From Gnetum montanum (taxonomy: Eukaryota; Streptophyta; Gnetopsida; Gnetales; Gnetaceae), in contig MNCI01013737.1 in assembly GCA_015680685.1 (NCBI GenBank), positions 64,568 to 97,367 on the forward strand: a DNA stretch of 32,800 bases, in the 5' to 3' direction. Positions 31,459 through 32,800 of the stretch are shown one piece after another. Position 1 is the first letter of the stretch; every line of letters begins with the position of its first letter. Under the pieces are notes generated by a model. It was given only the letters and a program-made list of their open reading frames with translations. It had not been told where the DNA came from and did not search any database. The position numbers and the translations under genes were made by a program.

Positions 31459-32700
31459 CTACATTAGGTGGTTCTCAACTAATGGTCCTAGGTGAAGATG
31501 GAGGTTCTTCTTTTTCCACCACATCACTGGGGCCCACAGCATCCCTTGGTACTGACTACCACAATTGCAACAAAAAAATGAGCAATTAGTAAGCAAACCT
31601 ATAATACACAAACTAACTCAAAACATGAGAAAGCATAAAAAAAATAATAACTAACCTGAGAGGATCTCACATTAGTGTCTTTGGAGGTAACTTTTCAAGG
31701 CCAAACTCCAAGGATCGGAAGATCTTAACCTTAGAAAGTTACATTTAGTCCTCCTAGCCAAATTCAATCCCTATAAGGGTCTTACCTTTGTTCATGGTAG
31801 TCCATGTGGGTGGCTCTATGGAAAAGGTAGCAAAGTAAGCCTCTTTCGAAGGGGTGGCAACCTACCACTTGGGAGAGCCACTCACCACTGTATGTTGCAT
31901 GAGTAACTCATAAGCCTACCTCCTACTAATCACCTCAGGAAACATCTTGAGATGGTAACACTTGATAGAATTCTCCTTGTACCATCAAAGGTATACATCT
32001 CACTCACACTTGTATTGGTGTTTATGGTTATTTTGAGTTTTCCTCCATCATTACACTTTAGTACTATAGTTATTCTAGTCTTTATTTTTTTGGGTGAGCA
32101 AGTCTATCTACAACCATTTCTCAATCACCTCCCAGGTGGCTTCATTCTTTCCTTTGAGAGTCAACCAATAACAAGCATACTCTATCTAAAAGATTCTCCA
32201 AGTGCTATCTCCCTATGACCTAGTCACTAGAAATTCATATTAGGATTGAAGGTCTTCGATCTTTGTATCTTGGCTGGTTACTCTCTTTTGAAGCTCATGC
32301 ATGCATTTCCATAGGTGCTTATTTGAGCACCTGTAGACCCATAACACCTTTGCACAAGAAAGAATGCACTTGCTTGCTATCTCACACGTGATGAGACACT
32401 TGATCCACCTTAGGAGGGAGTTTAGGGAGGGTATCCACCTTTGCCACCCTACTTGGATCTCATCAAAGCTTAAAACCTATTGGCATGCAACAAGCGATTA
32501 GTCTTAGCCACAAACTAGACATTCAATTAGTAAAAAAATATAAAGCAAAGAAACATAGTAAACATATTGAGCTTAGGATCTTCTTGTTGTAAATGGTCCA
32601 CTATGCATTTCATGAAGGCAAATTTATCAGGCACATCTACCCATGGCTCCATGTGGTAGGTAGGGGTAGGACCACTAGTAGGCACATTTGATGTTGTAAC
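31459..32700 (-). pseudogene. Spliced antisense gene of the outer element, partial, unknown protein
   Basis: I do not recognise the protein. Reading leftwards, an open exon at about 32700-32572 includes DKFAFMKCIVDHLQQEDPK. After an intron of roughly 60-90 bp, a long single-frame exon runs from about 32510 to 31656 with WKCMHELQKR, a coiled coil, EYACYWLTLKGKNEATWEVI, FPEVISRR and TLIGIEFG. A 100-bp intron (31655-31556, GTTAGT to TAG) leads to a last exon, 31555-31459, ending in TAG. Most in-frame stops are explained by decay of CAA, CAG or TGG. The gene is antisense to the gag-protease element and its 5' end may continue beyond the window. Plant Tat-type gypsy elements are known to carry antisense ORFs near the 3' LTR, so this may be one. 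Confidence 0.6.
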
Positions 32701-32800
32701 ATAATAATGAAATTAGCATATAATTAAATAGCTAAAGAGGCTAGAGCAAAAGGAACTAATATATGACAACATAAAGTACTTAAATAGCAAGCCCTCAAGC
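32701..32800. other. AT-rich edge, probably intron of the antisense gene
   Basis: The minus-strand sequence just upstream of the 32700 exon is T-rich and ends near an acceptor-like site, so this may be an intron whose upstream exon is outside the window. Confidence 0.3.

Noticed and set aside
31952-32218. Plus-strand 88-codon hydrophobic ORF
   Set aside because: It is the reverse complement of the long minus-strand exon, which has coiled-coil and W-rich features and flanking splice sites.

Overview
This window looks like intergenic DNA from a large, repeat-rich seed-plant genome. It is AT-rich and appears CpG-poor by eye. I see no intact cellular gene, rRNA, tRNA or CRISPR. Almost everything recognisable is the remains of LTR retrotransposons, broken by stops and frameshifts and inserted into one another. 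The host species cannot be named from the sequence; a gymnosperm would fit but is unproven.

Layout, left to right. (1) 1-8650, plus strand: remnants of a Ty3/gypsy-type element, with an integrase (about 4020-5404), an extra sense ORF (about 5650-6490, with a second copy at 1-620), a purine tract, and a promoter-bearing direct repeat (2835-3215 and 8295-8640) that is probably part of the LTRs. (2) 8745-11720, minus strand: a Ty3/gypsy gag-pol remnant in the order gag C-terminus, protease, RNase H-like domain, RT, RNase H, ending about where integrase should begin. (3) 11760 to beyond 32800, plus strand: an older element with an array of 32-nt hairpins, an LTR-type promoter, a gag and an aspartic protease (13835-16560). 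On the far side of an insertion it continues as a tandem array (30880-31230) and a multi-exon gene on the opposite strand (31459-32700). No RT or integrase belongs to it in the window. (4) 16587-30645, minus strand: a complete but decayed Ty3/gypsy chromovirus, with about 512-bp LTRs, a perfect 5-bp target duplication (ATTTC), PBS, PPT, and gag, protease, RT, RNase H, integrase and chromodomain. (5) 19374-24527, minus strand: a Ty1/copia element inserted inside the RT region of that chromovirus, with two 379-bp LTRs, PBS, PPT and a near-perfect target duplication.

The nesting gives an order of events: outer gag-protease element, then chromovirus (LTRs differ at very roughly 13% by eye), then copia (about 4.5%).

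The most unusual content is the set of non-canonical genes carried by these elements. The chromovirus holds, antisense to itself and between its 5' LTR and gag, a five-exon gene of about 620 codons (27722-29924) whose introns are all phase 0 and about 70-95 bp. The outer element has its own antisense spliced gene at 31.5-32.7 kb. The first element has a sense ORF after integrase whose two copies differ largely at synonymous sites. I recognise none of these three proteins. Nearly all in-frame stops in them are explained by C-to-T or G-to-A changes, as expected from decay of methylated DNA.
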